NCBI RefSeq assembly: GCF_002150765.1
Contig: NZ_MUYM01000004.1
Coordinates: forward strand, 124,001 to 188,000
Reading direction: 5' to 3'
Origin: Lentzea kentuckyensis
Lineage (GTDB): Bacteria > Actinomycetota > Actinomycetes > Mycobacteriales > Pseudonocardiaceae
Length of the DNA stretch: 64,000 nt
Positions 19,595 to 28,229 of the stretch are shown in pieces. Numbering within the stretch: position 1 is the stretch's first letter; each line of letters opens with the position of its first letter. The translations under genes were made by a program, and so were the position numbers. Under the pieces are notes generated by a model. That model did not search any database, was not told the DNA's origin, and saw only the letters and a list, made by a program, of their open reading frames with translations.

Positions 19595-19996
19595 GTGCTG
19601 AACCCGTTCGAGACCTCGGTCGGCCGCCAGGCCCGCCTCGCCGAGTTCCGGATCCTGGCGGCGTCGGGTGACGGGGTGCTCGCGGACTTCGCCAAGGAGG
19701 TCGTGGCCGGCCGTGCCGAGCCGCGCGAGCTGCTGACGACCGGCTGGGTGGTCGAGGGCTGGATCGACGAGCTCCAGGCTGAGGCCGAGCGGTTCCGCGA
19801 CTCCCCGGAGGCCGCTGACGAGTGGTCGCTGGAGCAGGCGCAGGCCTTTCTGGACCAGCATCTCGCCGGTGTCGCTTCGCTTGACGTCGAGGCGGTCGAG
19901 GCGGTCGAGGCGGGGCTGACGCGGTCGGCGCGGGTGGTGCCGGTGCCGGACGAGGACGACGAGGTAGGGCCGCCGTTGCTCAAGGACGCTTGGTAG
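19595..19996 (+). CDS. Small acidic partner protein of the WXG-like gene
   Basis: A 133-residue acidic, helical protein (GTG start) beginning 3 nt after the WXG-like gene, so clearly in the same operon. It contains GWVVEGWIDELQAEAERF and an acidic tail VPVPDEDDEVGPPLLKDAW. I do not recognise the family. The position suggests a dedicated chaperone or immunity partner of the ESX-like protein; that is inference. A decayed copy of its 3' half follows immediately downstream. Confidence 0.6.
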   Translation: MLNPFETSVGRQARLAEFRILAASGDGVLADFAKEVVAGRAEPRELLTTGWVVEGWIDELQAEAERFRDSPEAADEWSLEQAQAFLDQHLAGVASLDVEAVEAVEAGLTRSARVVPVPDEDDEVGPPLLKDAW

Positions 19997-20013
19997 CGGC
20001 GTCCGTTGGTCGC

Positions 20014-20152
20014 TGGGGCAGGTGCGAGCCGGTATCTCGCCGGTGCGCCTCGGTTGAGGTCGAGGTGGTCGAGGTGGGCTTGACGCGGCCGGCATGGGTG
20101 GTATCGGTGCCGGATGAGGACGACAGGGCCGCTGTTGCTCAAGGGCGCTTGG
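20014..20152 (+). pseudogene. Decayed tandem copy of the preceding gene's 3' end
   Basis: About 140 bp here repeats the end of the small acidic gene (roughly 19837-19998): both contain ATCTCGCCGGTG, then GTCGAGG runs, CTGACGCGG / TTGACGCGG, GTGCCGGA(C/T)GAGGACGAC and GTTGCTCAAGG-CGCTTGGT. Translated, VEVVEVGLTRPAWVVSVPDEDD mirrors VEAVEAGLTRSARVVPVPDEDD of the intact gene. The copy lacks the 5' half and a start, and its end runs into the dedA 3' end, so it is a remnant of tandem duplication. Confidence 0.8.
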
Positions 20153-20759
20153 TCGCGGCCTCCTTTCGCTTCGACAGGCGGGTGACCACGAAGACGGCCA
20201 CCACGATGAGCGCCAGGGCCAGGACGCCCTTCGAGGCCAGGCCCACGTACTCCTCGACCAGGTGCCAGTTGTCGCCCAGCAGGTAGCCCGCGAGGATCAG
20301 CGCCGTGTTCCAGAGCAGGCTGCCCGCGGTGGTGTAGGCGAGGAACGGGAGCATGCGCATGCGTTCGATGCCCGCCGGGATCGAGATCAGGCTGCGGAAC
20401 ACCGGGATCATGCGGCCGAAGAAGACGGCGCGGTAGCCGTTGCGCAGGAACCAGGCCTCGGTCCTGTCCACATCGGACACGCGGACCAGGGGCATGCGAG
20501 AGGCGATGCGGCGGACCCGGTCGCGGCCCAGCAGGGCACCGAGCCAGTACAGGAGCACCGCGCCCGCCACCGAGCCGAAGGTGGTCCAGGCGATGGCGGC
20601 GAGCAGCGACATCTTGCCCTGGGCCGCGGTGAAGCCGGCCAGGGGCAGGAAGACCTCGCTCGGCAGCGGAGGGAAGAGGTTCTCCAGCGCGATGGCCAGG
20701 GCCGCTCCGGGTGCGCCGGCCGTTTGCATCAGGTCGGTGACCCAGTCGACCAAGTTCAT
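20139..20759 (-). CDS. DedA family membrane protein
   Basis: A 206-residue DedA/SNARE-associated (VTT) membrane protein with about five helices. Family marks are ENLFPPLPSEVFLPLAGFTA (about 26-45, Glu and re-entrant loop), the GRDRVRR basic loop and FFGRMIPVFRSLISIPAGIE (F/Y-x-R-x-x-P-x-x-R). DedA proteins are proposed lipid scramblases or undecaprenyl-phosphate/phospholipid flippases using proton motive force. ATG 20759 is preferred over an ATG 36 nt upstream. Its 3' end overlaps the decayed repeat. Confidence 0.88.
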   Translation of the reverse strand: MNLVDWVTDLMQTAGAPGAALAIALENLFPPLPSEVFLPLAGFTAAQGKMSLLAAIAWTTFGSVAGAVLLYWLGALLGRDRVRRIASRMPLVRVSDVDRTEAWFLRNGYRAVFFGRMIPVFRSLISIPAGIERMRMLPFLAYTTAGSLLWNTALILAGYLLGDNWHLVEEYVGLASKGVLALALIVVAVFVVTRLSKRKEAATKRP

Positions 20760-20854
20760 GGGGTCCAAGTTACGGATTGGGGAGGCTGGGGACATTGGGG
20801 TGAGCCGTAAAGGTGGGGTGGGGAAAACCCCACCCCGACCTCCGGGGAAAACCA

Positions 20855-23467
20855 CTACGAGCAGCGAATCCTTGCGTCGGCCCAGGAAGCGTGGTCGTTC
20901 TGGGTGCCGTCGCCGCCGTCCAGAACGCGCAGGGTGAGAGTGCTCACGCCGGTCACGTCCACGGCCAGATCGCGGGCAGGCGAACGCACGCCCAGCAGGC
21001 CCGTGTCGGCCAGGACCACGCCGTCGCCGAGCACCTGGAACGACACCGTGCCGCCGGCCCGCTGCCGGGCGACGTCCAGGCCCGCCTCGTCGTCGACGCC
21101 GACCGAGGCGGCGAAACCGGTGCAACGCGTGCCCAGCGCATAAGTGATCTCGGACGACGCGTGCGTGCCGAGACCCTTGCCGTAGGTCACCCGGCGCAGC
21201 GCGATGCCCCGCCCGTCACCGGCCGTGGCGCCGCCGTTCGTCAGGTCCTTCTCGACCGGCCCGTCGCCGCCGACAGCTGACACCCACGGCCGATCGCTCA
21301 AATAGGACCAGGAGTCCGACAGCGGCCGCACCAGGTGCACACGAGCGGTCTTCTCGGACTCCACACCGCCGTTGAACGACGCCACCACCGGGATGTCGAA
21401 GTAGCCGAACGACGAAGGCTGCGCGGGCGGCACGACGGTCCAGGAGCCCGACAGCGCCTGGCCTGGACGCACGACCCGCGCTGAGACGGGCGAACCCTGC
21501 ACCGACCACCCGGCGGGCACGCGCGGCGTCAGCGTCACGCCTCGCACGTCCTCCTTCGAAGTGAACAACCCGGAAACCACGAACCCGCGAGCAGACGCCG
21601 ACACCGAAGTCGAAGGCACAGAGGAAACCGGCCGCTCACACGTGCGTGAGCCCGCACGGCACGCGATAGCGGCGAAACCGCCGTTGGCCGCCACGTCCAA
21701 CGTCAGCACGTCTCCGGAGCGCACGGTCCGTGACTCGCGCACGAGACCAGAGGGACCATCACGCGTGATCTCCACCAGCCACCGTCCGGACGGTAGCGAG
21801 AACGGCACGGACACGGTCCGCGCCGCACCGGAGTAGCCGCCGCCGATGAACCACCGGTCACCGGACCGCCGCGCGAACACCGAGTGGTCCGCGGGACGCC
21901 CGGACAGCAACCGGGTCTCGTCCCAGGCCGTCGGCACCTGGTCGACGAAGCGTTCCGCGACAGGTCGCGCGGCGTAGTCCTCGGGACGTCCGGCGAGGTT
22001 CGCGAGGCCCGACTCGTAGATCACCGTCAGCGCCAGTTCGTGCGCGTCGGAGGTGGTGCGTGACGGGCGGTGCCATGCCAACGGCGTGTAGTCCATGCCA
22101 CCGACGACACCGCGCGTGAACGGCAAGGCGGTCAGGTGCGCTCCGGTGAGTCCTGAGGACTTCTCACCGCCGTGCACGGCCTCCATCGTCATGACGTGCG
22201 GCCACGTGCGGTGGATGCCGTGCGGGATCGTCGAGCCGTGGAAGTTGACCAGCAGGTGGTGCTGGGCGGTCTCCGCGAGAATCCGGTCGTACCAGCGGTA
22301 GCGGTCCTGGCCGTCGGAGTCCATGAAGTCGATCTTCACGCCCGCGATGCCCCACTTCTCGAACAACGCCAGCCGGGCGGCGCTCTCCGCGGGCGTGTCG
22401 AGCTCGTCGTAGTGGATCCAGAGGTGGATCTTCACGCCACGCGCGCGGGCGTACGAGACCAGCTGCGGGATCCACGACGTCTGCTCCCACGTCGGGTCGT
22501 AGTCCCAGTTCGGGTCGAAGTACCAACCGGCGTCGACCAGCGCGTAAGGCCATCCGTGCGCAGCCGCGTAGTCAACGTACTGCTTCTGCATCGCAAGGCT
22601 CTGACCTGCCTCGCGGCCACCGGCGAGCCAGCTCCAGAACACCTTGCCCGGCTCGATCCACGACGTGTCGCGCACCTTCGACCGTGGTGCCAAGTCGTCC
22701 ACAAGTGTCGATGACGACACGTCTGCCAGGGAGCCGACAACGGCTGTGCGCCACGGCGACTGCCACGGGCCGTCCACGAGCACCTTCTCGTCCCAGTACT
22801 TGATCGCGTACGACGACGACCCCGCCGTGTGCACGAGCCGCGCACCCGAGTGGCGACCGTCCACAGCGGACTCGGTGAGCAGCGAGTACACGCCGTTCGT
22901 CTCGAACAGCGCCGGATGCAGGAACTCCGCGGTCTCGGCGTTCACCGCGTTGGTCTCTACGAACGGGTTTTCGTAGTCACGCCGGTACTTGGCGATCCAC
23001 GCGGTGGCACTCGACGGCACGACGAACGCCGACGTCTCGCGCAGCACGTTGCCGAGGCCCGCTGGCAGTTCGTAGCGGTAGGCGACGCCGTCACGTGCGG
23101 TTCGCACGACAAGATCCAGACGGGCGGCGCCGGCGAACGTGTACCGCTCCTCCTTGTGCACCACCGTGCGCTGCCGTTGCTTGCCGGACGACGCCGTGTA
23201 GTGCTCGACCACGCGTCGTTCGGACCGTCCGGTCAACCGCAGACCGGTGGAAAGATCCGCTCTTTCCGTCACCACGCCCACAGGGCTCGGCTCCAGGACG
23301 GTGGTGCCGCCACGGGTCACCGACAGTGTCGGCACCCCGTTCGACAGGCTTACCACCGCCTTCGGCCACACGTCGGTTTTCGCTGCTGCTACTGGTGTTG
23401 TGACGCCCGCTGCCAGGGCGATGACGAGTGCTCCCGCCGCGCGCAGGCGCACGGTAGACAACCGCAT
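20855..23467 (-). CDS. Secreted GH97 glycosidase with C-terminal NPCBM domain
   Basis: An 870-residue exported enzyme (signal peptide to about Ala29). Residues 35-265 form the GH97 N-terminal beta-sandwich and about 270-560 the TIM barrel. The segment AGVKIDFMDSDGQ (375-387) places Asp380 where retaining GH97 alpha-galactosidases have their nucleophile, rather than the inverting SusB arrangement; MEAVHGGEKSS supplies a conserved Glu. A linking beta domain follows, then NPCBM (about 725-870: GKGLGTHASSEITYALG, GVDDEAG). The same NPCBM occurs in the GH27 enzyme at 28230. Most likely an extracellular alpha-galactosidase or alpha-glucosidase. Divergent from the truncated regulator across a 26-bp palindrome. 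Confidence 0.88.
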   Translation of the reverse strand: MRLSTVRLRAAGALVIALAAGVTTPVAAAKTDVWPKAVVSLSNGVPTLSVTRGGTTVLEPSPVGVVTERADLSTGLRLTGRSERRVVEHYTASSGKQRQRTVVHKEERYTFAGAARLDLVVRTARDGVAYRYELPAGLGNVLRETSAFVVPSSATAWIAKYRRDYENPFVETNAVNAETAEFLHPALFETNGVYSLLTESAVDGRHSGARLVHTAGSSSYAIKYWDEKVLVDGPWQSPWRTAVVGSLADVSSSTLVDDLAPRSKVRDTSWIEPGKVFWSWLAGGREAGQSLAMQKQYVDYAAAHGWPYALVDAGWYFDPNWDYDPTWEQTSWIPQLVSYARARGVKIHLWIHYDELDTPAESAARLALFEKWGIAGVKIDFMDSDGQDRYRWYDRILAETAQHHLLVNFHGSTIPHGIHRTWPHVMTMEAVHGGEKSSGLTGAHLTALPFTRGVVGGMDYTPLAWHRPSRTTSDAHELALTVIYESGLANLAGRPEDYAARPVAERFVDQVPTAWDETRLLSGRPADHSVFARRSGDRWFIGGGYSGAARTVSVPFSLPSGRWLVEITRDGPSGLVRESRTVRSGDVLTLDVAANGGFAAIACRAGSRTCERPVSSVPSTSVSASARGFVVSGLFTSKEDVRGVTLTPRVPAGWSVQGSPVSARVVRPGQALSGSWTVVPPAQPSSFGYFDIPVVASFNGGVESEKTARVHLVRPLSDSWSYLSDRPWVSAVGGDGPVEKDLTNGGATAGDGRGIALRRVTYGKGLGTHASSEITYALGTRCTGFAASVGVDDEAGLDVARQRAGGTVSFQVLGDGVVLADTGLLGVRSPARDLAVDVTGVSTLTLRVLDGGDGTQNDHASWADARIRCS

Positions 23468-23542
23468 GTCCAGTCCTCCAAGACGTCGGTCGCGGCGGCG
23501 ACAGATCCGATGTATACGCGCTGCGGCGCCATTGGTCCACAG

Positions 23543-23568
23543 CCGGGCGGAAAGGCCTTTCCGCCCGG
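23543..23568. promoter_or_regulatory. 26-bp perfect palindrome, candidate operator
   Basis: Every base from 23543 to 23568 is part of a perfect palindrome (left half CCGGGCGGAAAGG) centred between the divergent GH97 gene and the NB-ARC regulator, 76 bp from one start and 17 bp from the other. With no loop it is better explained as a binding site for a dimeric regulator than as a terminator, although AAAGGCCTTT could also form a hairpin in RNA. Confidence 0.65.
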
Positions 23569-23584
23569 TAACCGGGTGGCTACG

Positions 23585-24709
23585 ATGCGTTCGATGGCCG
23601 AATCGGTGGGAACGTGTGCGAACTGCGGCGCCGCGACCGCCACCTCCCGGCGCAGGCACGCGCGGTACTGCTCGAACGCCTGCCGGCAGCGGGCATATCG
23701 GCAGCGGGTGAACGAACCCGTTACGACACTGGACAGTTTCATCGGCCGAAGCGACGAGCTGTCCTGTCTCGCCACACTCCAGGACACCCGCGTGCTCACG
23801 CTCGTCGGCCCGGCCGGGGTCGGGAAGACCAGGCTGGCCAAGGAGTTCGCCGGCGCCGCGGCCTGGGTCGAGCTCGCTTCGGTGGACCGCGGCGTGGCGC
23901 GGGCGTGCGTGTCGGCGCTCGGCATCGGCGAGGTCGCCGTCGAACCCCCGTTGAGCACCCTGGTGCACGCGCTGGCGGACGAACAACTGCTGCTGGTGCT
24001 GGACAACTGCGAACACGTCGTGGCGGAATGTGCCGCCGTGCTGGAGCCGCTGCTGCTCGGCTGCCCGGGAGTGCGGGTGATCGCCACGAGCCGGGAGCCG
24101 TTGCGGGTGCCGGGCGAGGTGCTGTTCGCGGTGCAGCCGTTACCGCTCAAGCGCGCCGTGGAGCTCTTCACCGACCGCGCCCGGTCGAACCAGCTCGGCC
24201 TGCGGCTGGACGACTCGGAGGTGCTGGCCGCGTTGTGCGCGCGCCTGGACCGGCTGCCGCTGGCCATCGAGCTCGCCGCACGGCTCGTGACGGTGCTGCC
24301 GGTGCCGGAGCTGCTGGCGCGCCTGGACGACCGGCTGGAACTGCTCAACCGCGGCAACCGCACCGCCGCCGAACGCCACCAGAGCCTGCGCGCGGCGATT
24401 GAGTGGAGCTACGACCACCTCAGCGCCGACGAGCAGCACGTGTTCCGGTGCCTCTCGCAGTTCCCCGGCGGCTTCGGGCTCGACATCGCGGTGGCGGCCT
24501 GCGGGCTACCGGCGGACCGGGTGCTGGCGCTGCTGTCCGCGCTCGTGACCAAGTCGCTGCTCACACCGGCCGGCAGCGGCCGCTTCGAACAGCTGGAGTC
24601 AGTGCGCCTCTACGGCCGCGAGAAGCTCGCGGCCGTAGCGGTGAACCACCACGAACACGCTGATCGGATGAGGTCGGGGGGACTCGAACCCCCACTGGCT
24701 GGGACCTAA
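23585..24709 (+). CDS. Truncated NB-ARC (AfsR/LuxR-type) regulator with N-terminal zinc finger
   Basis: A 374-residue protein with a Cys cluster finger (CANCG...RYCSNACRQRAYRQR, about 12-45), then a STAND ATPase: Walker A GPAGVGKTRLAKEF (about 80-93), Walker B LLLVLDNCEH, RVIATSREPLRVPGE and the winged-helix start FEQLESVRLYGREKL. Relatives normally continue for several hundred residues of helical/TPR or LuxR sequence. Here the frame ends about 20 residues after REKL, and the last 14 codons lie inside the antisense strand of a tRNA gene. The C-terminus therefore looks lost by deletion or recombination at the tRNA. The start may be ATG 23585 or 23594. It probably once controlled the divergent GH97 gene. 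Confidence 0.78.
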   Translation: MRSMAESVGTCANCGAATATSRRRHARYCSNACRQRAYRQRVNEPVTTLDSFIGRSDELSCLATLQDTRVLTLVGPAGVGKTRLAKEFAGAAAWVELASVDRGVARACVSALGIGEVAVEPPLSTLVHALADEQLLLVLDNCEHVVAECAAVLEPLLLGCPGVRVIATSREPLRVPGEVLFAVQPLPLKRAVELFTDRARSNQLGLRLDDSEVLAALCARLDRLPLAIELAARLVTVLPVPELLARLDDRLELLNRGNRTAAERHQSLRAAIEWSYDHLSADEQHVFRCLSQFPGGFGLDIAVAACGLPADRVLALLSALVTKSLLTPAGSGRFEQLESVRLYGREKLAAVAVNHHEHADRMRSGGLEPPLAGT

Positions 24710-24742
24710 ACCCAGTGCCTCTGCCAATTGGGCTACGACCCC
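24669..24742 (-). tRNA. tRNA with UAG anticodon (Leu by codon), class I shape
   Basis: The minus strand folds into a full 74-nt cloverleaf. The acceptor stem is GGGGTCG/CGACCTC with one G-U and discriminator A. The D arm has AATTGGCAGA in the loop. The anticodon stem CTGGG/CCCAG holds loop TTTAGGT (anticodon TAG, reading CUA Leu). The variable loop is only five bases (CCAGT), and the T arm is GGGGG-TTCGAGT-CCCCC. The anticodon loop matches tRNA-Leu(UAG), but leucine tRNAs normally have a long variable arm. No CCA is encoded. Its 3' end overlaps the end of the truncated regulator ORF. Confidence 0.85.
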
Positions 24743-24862
24743 TCGGGTGGAAGCCTATAGGCCGCTCATGTACTCGCTCTCTCGGGTCGGACGTGGGTCG
24801 CTCGGAGCCGCGGCCGGGACCGTCCACTACGGTTGCGGGCAGAACCGCTGCTAGGAGGACAT

Positions 24863-25084
24863 GTGGCTCGCGATCCCGACACCATCCAGCGCGAGATCGA
24901 ACAGGCTCGCACCGCGCTGGCCGCCACCTTGGACGAGCTCAGCGAGCGGGCCAGCCCGCAGAAGCTCGTCGAGCAGGGCAAGTCGTCCGTGCTCGACGTG
25001 CTGAGCCAGCCCAAGGTCAAGTACACGCTGATCGCGGTCGGCGCCGTCGTCGGCTTCGCGCTGGTCCGCAAGCTGTTCCGCTAG
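24863..25084 (+). CDS. DUF3618 small membrane-anchored protein
   Basis: A 73-residue protein typical of DUF3618: RDPDTIQREIEQARTALAAT and LDELSERASP form the charged helical region, then a C-terminal transmembrane helix (YTLIAVGAVVGFALV) and basic KLFR end. A strong AGGAGGA sits 8 nt before GTG 24863, which fixes the start over the longer open frame. The upstream gap contains the tRNA promoter. Role unknown. Stop overlaps the convergent TetR gene by 4 nt. Confidence 0.85.
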   Translation: MARDPDTIQREIEQARTALAATLDELSERASPQKLVEQGKSSVLDVLSQPKVKYTLIAVGAVVGFALVRKLFR

Positions 25085-25695
25085 GACACTCGCACCAACG
25101 GCAGAAGGACCTGCTCGACGACCTTCTCCACGAACGGCTCGTCGAGCGGGTCGCCGGTGAGCATCAACCGGTAGATCAACGCCGCACCGGCGATCTCGAC
25201 CGCCATGCCGCGCGGGGCGTCAGCGCGAAGCTCGCCCCGTTCGGCGGCGCGGTCCAGGATTCCGCGCAGCACGTCGCGCTGCGAGATCAGGAACGTCTCC
25301 CGGAACGCCGCCGCCAGCTCGGGCTCGTGCGGCAGTTCGCCGACGAGTGCCTGGGCGGCCTTGCCGATCGGTCCTGAGAGGAACGCGGCGAACGACGAGA
25401 GGAACTCGCGCAGGTCGCCGGCCAGTGAGCCGGTGTCCGGTGCCGCGAGGTTCTGCGTGGCGAGCTGGGTGCACGTGTCGATCACCAGATCGAGCTTCGA
25501 CTCCCAGCGCCGGTAGATCGTGGCCTTGCCCGCCCTCGCGCGGGCCGCCACGGCGTCCATGGTGAGAGCCCGGTATCCGACCTCGGCCATCACCTCGAGC
25601 GCTGCCTGACGTAATGCGTCGTCCCTGCTGGCGTCGCGAGGGCGGCCCCGCTGGGGGACCCTGCCCTCGTTGAACGCCGTTGTCGACACGGCCAT
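25081..25695 (-). CDS. TetR-family regulator
   Basis: A 204-residue TetR repressor. The helix-turn-helix lies at about 27-70 (QAALEVMAEVGYRALTMDAV, then GKATIYRRWESKLDLVIDT), with a TetR_C_11-like C-terminal domain (LREFLSSFAAFL, LAAAFRETFLISQRDVL). ATG 25695 has GAGGTGG upstream. The 238-bp gap to the divergent GH95-like gene (25696-25933) contains a small hairpin CCCGCC-CCTTT-GGCGGG and no gene. The regulator may act on the GH95/GH27 pair, but this is inference from orientation. Confidence 0.88.
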   Translation of the reverse strand: MAVSTTAFNEGRVPQRGRPRDASRDDALRQAALEVMAEVGYRALTMDAVAARARAGKATIYRRWESKLDLVIDTCTQLATQNLAAPDTGSLAGDLREFLSSFAAFLSGPIGKAAQALVGELPHEPELAAAFRETFLISQRDVLRGILDRAAERGELRADAPRGMAVEIAGAALIYRLMLTGDPLDEPFVEKVVEQVLLPLVRVS

Positions 25696-25933
25696 GCCAC
25701 CTCCTCGTACAAGGGCACGGCTGATGCGTGTTCTCCCCGCCCCTTTGGCGGGACATCCTAGGCGTCTTACCCATGTCGCAGGGTGAGCAGCACCCGGTTG
25801 TTGCTTCGTGTTGTGGTTGGTTGGGTCTTGCGCGATGTGACCTAGAACTCCTACCTTTCCCAGTTGTCTGGACCAGGCTGCACCGCCGCGCAGCAGGACG
25901 TGAGTAGTCGTCATGCGCGGACGAGGAGCGGAA

Positions 25934-28210
25934 ATGGTCTTTGGCAGGAGGGGTTTCATTGGTGGAACCACGGCAGCGGTGGTGCTCGCCCAGACGGGGG
26001 TAGCGACCGGAAAAGAGACCGTGTCCTCGGATGTTTTCGCCTGCGAGGGCATGTCGGAACGCGATTGGGAAAAGTTCGTCGGGGAGCAGGATCTCGTTTG
26101 GCGGAAGCCCCCGACCCAGTACGGGCAGGCGCCGTTCCTCGGTGACGGCCGGCTCGGCAGCGTCGTCTACGTCGAGGGCAACACCGTGCGGTTCACCGTC
26201 CAGCACGCCGACGTGCAGGACCACCGCACCACCGGTGGCAGCCAGTTCGGCGTGTGCAGACTTCCGGTCGGAAACCTGAAGATGACCGCGGCGGGCACCG
26301 TCACGGCCGTCGACTGGCGGCTGGACCTGTGGAACGCGGAGCTGCGTGGGACCGTGACCACGACGTTGGGCGTGATCTCGTTCGCGGCCTACGTCCACTC
26401 CACCCGGTCGGTGCTGTCGGTGCAGGTCACCGCGACCGGCACGGAGCAGCCCGCGCTGGAGTTCGTGCCGTCCAAGGCGATTCCGCCCCGGGCGGACTTC
26501 AACCCGCTGCCGGACGGGTACGTGCTCAACCCCGACCCCGTGACGAAAGCCGACGGCCGCGAGACGCTGGTGACCCAGGCGTTGAACGCGGGCGGCCAGA
26601 CGGCAACCGCTTTCCGGCTCGTCACGACCGGCCGGGTGCAACGCCTGCTGCTCTCGGTCGCGCACACCTACCCCGAGGTCGCCGCGGACAAGATCGTGCT
26701 GAAGGCGGTGCGCGAGGCCGCCGGGCTCGGCGGGCTGCTGACCAGGTCGCACCGGAAGTGGTGGAACGCCTTCTACCGGAAGAGCTTCCTGTCGTTCGGC
26801 GACCAGCGGCTGCAGGCGTTCTACTGGATCCAGCTGTACAAGGTCGCGTCCGGATCGCGGGCCGGCAGCCCGGTGATGGCGACGACCGGCCCGTGGCTGG
26901 AGAAGACGCCGTGGGCCGCCGCCTGGTGGAACCTCAACGTGCAGCTCGAGTACTGGCTGGTCCACGGCTCCGGCCACCTGGAGCTGGACTCGATCACCAG
27001 CACGTTGAAGGACAACCAGGACCAGCTCGTCCGCAACGTCAAGGAGCAGTTCCGGCACGACTCGGCGGGCGTCGGCCGCAGCACGGACGCTTCGACGTCC
27101 AACGCGGGCACGCTGTACGAGCCGGGCACGGGCGGCACCGGCGTGAAGGAGCTCGGCAACCTCACGTGGGCTCTGCATAACGTCTGGCTGTCCTACCGCC
27201 ACAGCATGGACATCAGGATCCTGTCCGACGTCGTCTTCCCGCTGCTGCGCCGGTCGATCAACTACTACCTGCACTTCCTCAAGAAGGGCAACGACGGCAA
27301 GCTGCACCTCGACGTCACGACCTCGCCCGAGTACGGCGACGCCCCCGACTGCAACTACGACCTGCAGCTGATCCGGTGGGGCTGCCAGACGCTGATCGAC
27401 TCGGCGCGGTTGCTGAAGATCGACGACCCGCTGGCGCCCAGGTGGGCCGAGGTGCTGCGGGACCTCGTGCCGTACCCGGTCGACGAGAACGGGTTCATGA
27501 TCGGCGCCGGGGTGCCGTTCGTGGTGTCGCACCGGCACTTCTCGCACCTGCTCGCGACGTTCCCGCTGATGACCGTGAACTGGGACCAGCCGGAGAACCG
27601 GGCGCTGATCGAGAAGTCGTTGCACCACTGGATGTCGCTGGAGCCCGCGCACCGCGGCTACAGCTACTCCGGGTCCGGTTCGATCGCGGCGCGCATGTTC
27701 CGCGGCGACGAGGCCTACGCGTACTTCGTGAAGATGTTCGACACCACCAAGCGCTATCCGGTGCTCGAGAACACCATGTACACCGAGGCGGGCCCGGTCG
27801 TGGAGACGCCGTTGTCCGGCGCACAGACGATCCACGACTTCGTCTGCCAGAGCTGGGGCGGCGTCGTCCGGGTGTTCCCGGCCGTGCCGTCGGTCTGGCC
27901 GGACGTCATGATCGCCGACCACTCCTGCGAGGGCGGCTTCTCGGTGACCGCGCGCCGGACCGGTGGCAGGACCGAGTTCGTGCTCGTCCGCAGCCGCGCG
28001 GGCGAGCCGCTGGTGCTGCGGCACGGCATCGCGGGCCCGGTGTCCGTCGTGAGCCCCGTCCGGTACCACGACCGCGGCGACGGGACGCTGGAGATCCCGT
28101 TGCGCCGCGGGCAGGAAGTCCTGGTGCACCCCAGGGGCCGCCGCCCCGACCTGGCCGTCAGGCCGGTCCCCATCACGACCCCGGGCAAGCCCTGGGGTCT
28201 CCCCGCGTGA
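25934..28210 (+). CDS. GH95-like secreted glycoside hydrolase (alpha-L-fucosidase/galactosidase type)
   Basis: A 758-residue Tat-exported enzyme (RRGFIGGTTAAVVLA). The N-terminal beta-domain has APFLGDGRLGSVVYVEGNTV. In the (alpha/alpha)6 barrel, AAAWWNLNVQLEYW matches the GH95 substrate-activating W-N-x-N segment, and TSPEYGDAPDCNYDLQLIRW carries the general-acid Glu context. The later GH95 Q-x-D-G-N-F-G-like segment is not clear; PVVETPLSGAQTIHDF stands there, so the active site diverges. ATG 25934 follows GAGGAGCGG. Co-oriented with GH27 19 nt downstream, suggesting joint attack on galactose- or fucose-decorated plant polysaccharide. Confidence 0.75.
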   Translation: MVFGRRGFIGGTTAAVVLAQTGVATGKETVSSDVFACEGMSERDWEKFVGEQDLVWRKPPTQYGQAPFLGDGRLGSVVYVEGNTVRFTVQHADVQDHRTTGGSQFGVCRLPVGNLKMTAAGTVTAVDWRLDLWNAELRGTVTTTLGVISFAAYVHSTRSVLSVQVTATGTEQPALEFVPSKAIPPRADFNPLPDGYVLNPDPVTKADGRETLVTQALNAGGQTATAFRLVTTGRVQRLLLSVAHTYPEVAADKIVLKAVREAAGLGGLLTRSHRKWWNAFYRKSFLSFGDQRLQAFYWIQLYKVASGSRAGSPVMATTGPWLEKTPWAAAWWNLNVQLEYWLVHGSGHLELDSITSTLKDNQDQLVRNVKEQFRHDSAGVGRSTDASTSNAGTLYEPGTGGTGVKELGNLTWALHNVWLSYRHSMDIRILSDVVFPLLRRSINYYLHFLKKGNDGKLHLDVTTSPEYGDAPDCNYDLQLIRWGCQTLIDSARLLKIDDPLAPRWAEVLRDLVPYPVDENGFMIGAGVPFVVSHRHFSHLLATFPLMTVNWDQPENRALIEKSLHHWMSLEPAHRGYSYSGSGSIAARMFRGDEAYAYFVKMFDTTKRYPVLENTMYTEAGPVVETPLSGAQTIHDFVCQSWGGVVRVFPAVPSVWPDVMIADHSCEGGFSVTARRTGGRTEFVLVRSRAGEPLVLRHGIAGPVSVVSPVRYHDRGDGTLEIPLRRGQEVLVHPRGRRPDLAVRPVPITTPGKPWGLPA

Positions 28211-28229
28211 TGCTCGGAAAGGAAAGCCC

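Noticed and set aside
19990..20286. Small plus-strand ORF downstream of the WXG operon
   Set aside because: Its N-terminal half is the decayed duplicate and the rest is antisense to dedA; no plausible start or own promoter.
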